Positions 15,599 through 16,980 of a DNA stretch of 16,980 nucleotides are shown one piece after another. This DNA comes from Thiopontia sp964344135 (lineage in GTDB: Bacteria > Pseudomonadota > Gammaproteobacteria > GCF-002020875), in assembly GCA_964344135.1 (NCBI GenBank), contig CAYFMF010000034.1:1-16980 (forward strand), in the 5' to 3' direction. Each line of letters opens with the position of its first letter. Position 1 is the first letter of the stretch. A program made the translations under genes and the position numbers. A model generated the notes under the pieces. The model saw only the letters and a list, made by a program, of their open reading frames with translations. It ran no database searches and had not been told where the DNA came from.

Positions 15599-16448
15599 GT
15601 GGTGATCTACAGGAGCGACGAGAAGTTAGAGACAATCGATGACATCCGTGCCTTTCTGGAAGGGACTGTGGAGGTCGAGTTTTTAATCACTGACAAGGGG
15701 GCTTGCTACCGATGGATGCAGCATACACTGGTCCGGTTCCACTACCTTACTTGCAGTAAAAAGGAGAAGGGGTTGATTGCCCGCTATCTGGGACAGGTCA
15801 GTGGCTACTCTCCCCGGCAGGTGAAGCGGCTGATTCAGCAGTACCGCAAGACGGGGTATATCAAGCGGCAGCAGCGTACTGTATCGGGCTTTGTGCGCCT
15901 CTACAGCCCACAGGATGTGATGCTGCTGGCAGAGACCGACGAGCTGCACGGCACGCTCTCAGGTGCTGCCACCAGGAAGATCTGTGAGCGGATGCTGCTG
16001 ATCTATGGGGATGCTCGCTATGAGCATCTGGCGAAGATCTCAGTAGCCCACCTCTACAACCTGCGCCACTCCAATGGCTACCAACGCCAGCGCCGCCAGT
16101 TCGACAAGACCCGCCCCAAACGCTCCCGTATCGGTGAAAGGCGCAAGCCAAACCCGGAAGGCAGGCCAGGGTATCTGCGCATCGATACCGTCCATCAGGG
16201 CGACCTGGATGGGGTCAAGGGGGTTTATCACATCAACGCGATCGATGAGGTAACGCAATTTGAGTGCGTATTCTCGGTAGAGCGCATACAAGGCGATGAT
16301 GACGCCCTACGAAAAACTCAAGTCTTTGCCTGATTCACAGCACTATCTCAAGCCGGGAACCCGCTTCAAAAAGCTGGATGAAATCGCCCTCTCGATCAGT
16401 GGTAATGAGGCCGTCAAACAGATGAATGAGGCAAAACGTAAACTTTAG
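15599..16448 (+). pseudogene. DDE (integrase-core) transposase, middle deleted and frameshifted
   Basis: The N-terminal part reads from a GTG at 15599 with a weak binding site. It has an opening ETIDDIRAFLEGT, a helix-turn-helix region at about residues 55-100 (ARYLGQVSGYSPRQVKRLIQQY) and the start of the catalytic fold, GRPGYLRIDTVHQGD, containing the first Asp (196), followed by INAIDEVTQFECVFSVERI. At about 16286-16290 family similarity stops and the C-terminal end of such transposases follows in a different frame: MMTPYEKLKSLPDSQHYL from 16296 to TAG 16446-16448. The stretch that should hold the second Asp and the Glu of the DDE triad is missing, so the product cannot be a working transposase. 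The N-terminal frame runs on for about 14 unrelated residues to a stop at 16331-16333. Confidence 0.85.
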
Positions 16449-16508
16449 AGCCATCTTTGAGCAAAAGCAGAGGGGCGCCTGACTGGCCTCTTCAGGAGCA
16501 CTCCCTAA

Positions 16509-16545
16509 CTCCCGATTCCAGGGCCATTTTTGGGTTGGAATAGAC
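16509..16545 (-). repeat. Right terminal inverted repeat of the IS remnant
   Basis: Reverse complement of the left end: 19 of 20 core bases match (16509-16528). The outer part carries one extra base in the A/T-rich spacer and ends with AGAC at 16542-16545. Confidence 0.8.
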
Positions 16546-16591
16546 TTATTATGACTGCGCGGTGTACTTGTTGATGCACTCAAGGGAATAA

Positions 16592-16696
16592 GGATTGCTA
16601 TACGGACCAAGAGCTTGTGCTATCGGCGATCTCTATGTGCAGATCCGGGTGCAATATCACCCTGCCCTTCATCCGGCAGATGGATTGATCCTGTGA
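16592..16696 (+). pseudogene. Possible dnaJ C-terminal fragment
   Basis: A short open stretch between stops at 16589-16591 and 16694-16696 encodes IGDLYVQIRVQYHP. This closely resembles the GDLYVQIRVKPHP segment of the DnaJ substrate-binding domain. The match covers only about 14 residues and there is no start codon or further DnaJ sequence on either side. It is either a relic left by rearrangement around the IS or coincidence. The rest of the interval 16546-16726 shows no gene. Confidence 0.3.
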
Positions 16697-16726
16697 ATGG
16701 TTATCCTGCACTCTGTTCACCATCCA

Positions 16727-16980
16727 TCAGAACTCTGACCACTCAGAGTCATCCGCAGATAGAGATTGTACCGCCATCTTTGGTGTGACAGGTGCCGGGG
16801 ATGGCGCAGATTTTCCACTCTCCATGCCGCCTGATGAAACCACTACCTCAATCCTGTCAAGCAGGGCAGTCACCTGTTCGGAGAGTGGTTCAACCTCCTC
16901 GAAGCGATCCTCTGCCTTTTCATCCAGGCCACTCTTCTTGAGCTTGACGATCTCCCTGATCGTGTCGTGCATCTTCTCGT
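16727..16980 (-). CDS. Methyl-accepting chemotaxis protein, 3' end (CZB region and docking tail)
   Basis: The gene runs off the right edge, so only about the last 83 residues are visible. They begin with EKMHDTIREIVKLKKSGLDE, which fits the last helices of a CZB (chemoreceptor zinc-binding) domain, including the final histidine of its HxxxH pair. A Gly/Ser/Pro-rich linker follows, and the protein ends in EWSEF. That ending matches the aromatic-x-x-aromatic pentapeptide (NWETF in E. coli Tar and Tsr) that tethers the CheR methyltransferase. The combination points to a soluble or membrane chemoreceptor that binds zinc. The sensor and signalling domains are outside the window. The identification is by motif, so a different CZB protein remains possible. 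Confidence 0.65.
   Translation of the reverse strand, partial: EKMHDTIREIVKLKKSGLDEKAEDRFEEVEPLSEQVTALLDRIEVVVSSGGMESGKSAPSPAPVTPKMAVQSLSADDSEWSEF

Larger units (their letters stand above)
15539..16545 (+). mobile_element. Internally deleted insertion-sequence remnant of about 1 kb
   Basis: An element bounded by terminal inverted repeats and holding a broken DDE transposase. The inner 20 bases of the repeats (15555-15574 and 16509-16528) match at 19 positions. The similarity continues outward with an indel to GTCT-xx-TCCAA at 15539-15549 and its complement ending at 16545. I find no target-site duplication next to these ends. The transposase resembles rve-type integrases often filed under unclassified (ISNCY-like) elements; this family placement is tentative. 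Without its catalytic centre the copy could move only if a full-length relative supplied transposase. Confidence 0.8.

Noticed and set aside
16335..16610. Minus-strand open frame of 91 codons
   Set aside because: It lies antisense to the transposase C-terminal fragment and the IS right end, and has no recognisable protein features.
16647..16662. GGGTG-CAATAT-CACCC palindrome as a terminator or operator of the chemoreceptor gene
   Set aside because: The stem is only 5 bp, there is no T-run, and it falls inside the possible dnaJ fragment.

Overview
The window reads as an ordinary chromosomal stretch of a gammaproteobacterium of moderately high GC (my estimate by eye; not computed). The protein set supports this: ComM, a bifunctional GlnE, AnmK, a DJ-1/YajL-like protein, an ArgS followed by a SPOR-domain protein, FetAB and a chemoreceptor. 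There is no ribosomal RNA, no tRNA that I can see, no CRISPR array and no phage. I could not assign genus or species from the sequence.

Left part (1-4654). A decayed rubrerythrin gene (115-545, +) carries a one-base frameshift, a lost iron ligand and a diverged first helix. It converges on a membrane-bound dCache-GGDEF-EAL cyclic-di-GMP protein (521-2998, -), which has its own sigma70-like promoter at 3084-3111. Upstream of that lies comM (3131-4654, -), the branch-migration helicase of natural transformation.

Middle (4655-6197). A 53-bp divergent spacer separates comM from the fetAB pair (4708-6179, +), an ABC-type iron exporter whose two genes overlap by four bases. A 13-bp palindrome sits in the spacer. 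fetB and the next gene end tail to tail with only 18 bp between them.

Right-centre (6198-15460, all -). Seven genes are packed with gaps of 19 bp or less or with overlaps: M23 lipoprotein peptidase, glnE, anmK, ctpA, a DJ-1 family gene, argS and a SPOR protein. One good sigma70-like promoter (15504-15532) precedes the first gene, so the run may be a single 9.3-kb operon. Four of the seven products act on or around peptidoglycan: the M23 hydrolase, AnmK recycling kinase, CtpA periplasmic protease and SPOR denuded-glycan binder. The others serve nitrogen control (GlnE), translation (ArgS) and stress or protein repair (DJ-1 family).

Right end (15539-16980). An insertion-sequence remnant of about 1 kb still has both terminal inverted repeats, but its DDE transposase has lost its catalytic middle through an internal out-of-frame deletion. 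Its left end lies 6 bp from the -35 box of the seven-gene promoter. To its right is a short possible dnaJ fragment, then the 3' end of a chemoreceptor gene that ends in a CZB-like zinc-binding region, a flexible linker and a CheR-docking pentapeptide.

I see no convincing new multi-gene system. The points most worth a second look are the internally deleted element beside the operon promoter, the multiply damaged rubrerythrin, the packed cell-wall operon with glnE between the M23 gene and anmK, and the CZB chemoreceptor with a docking tail.
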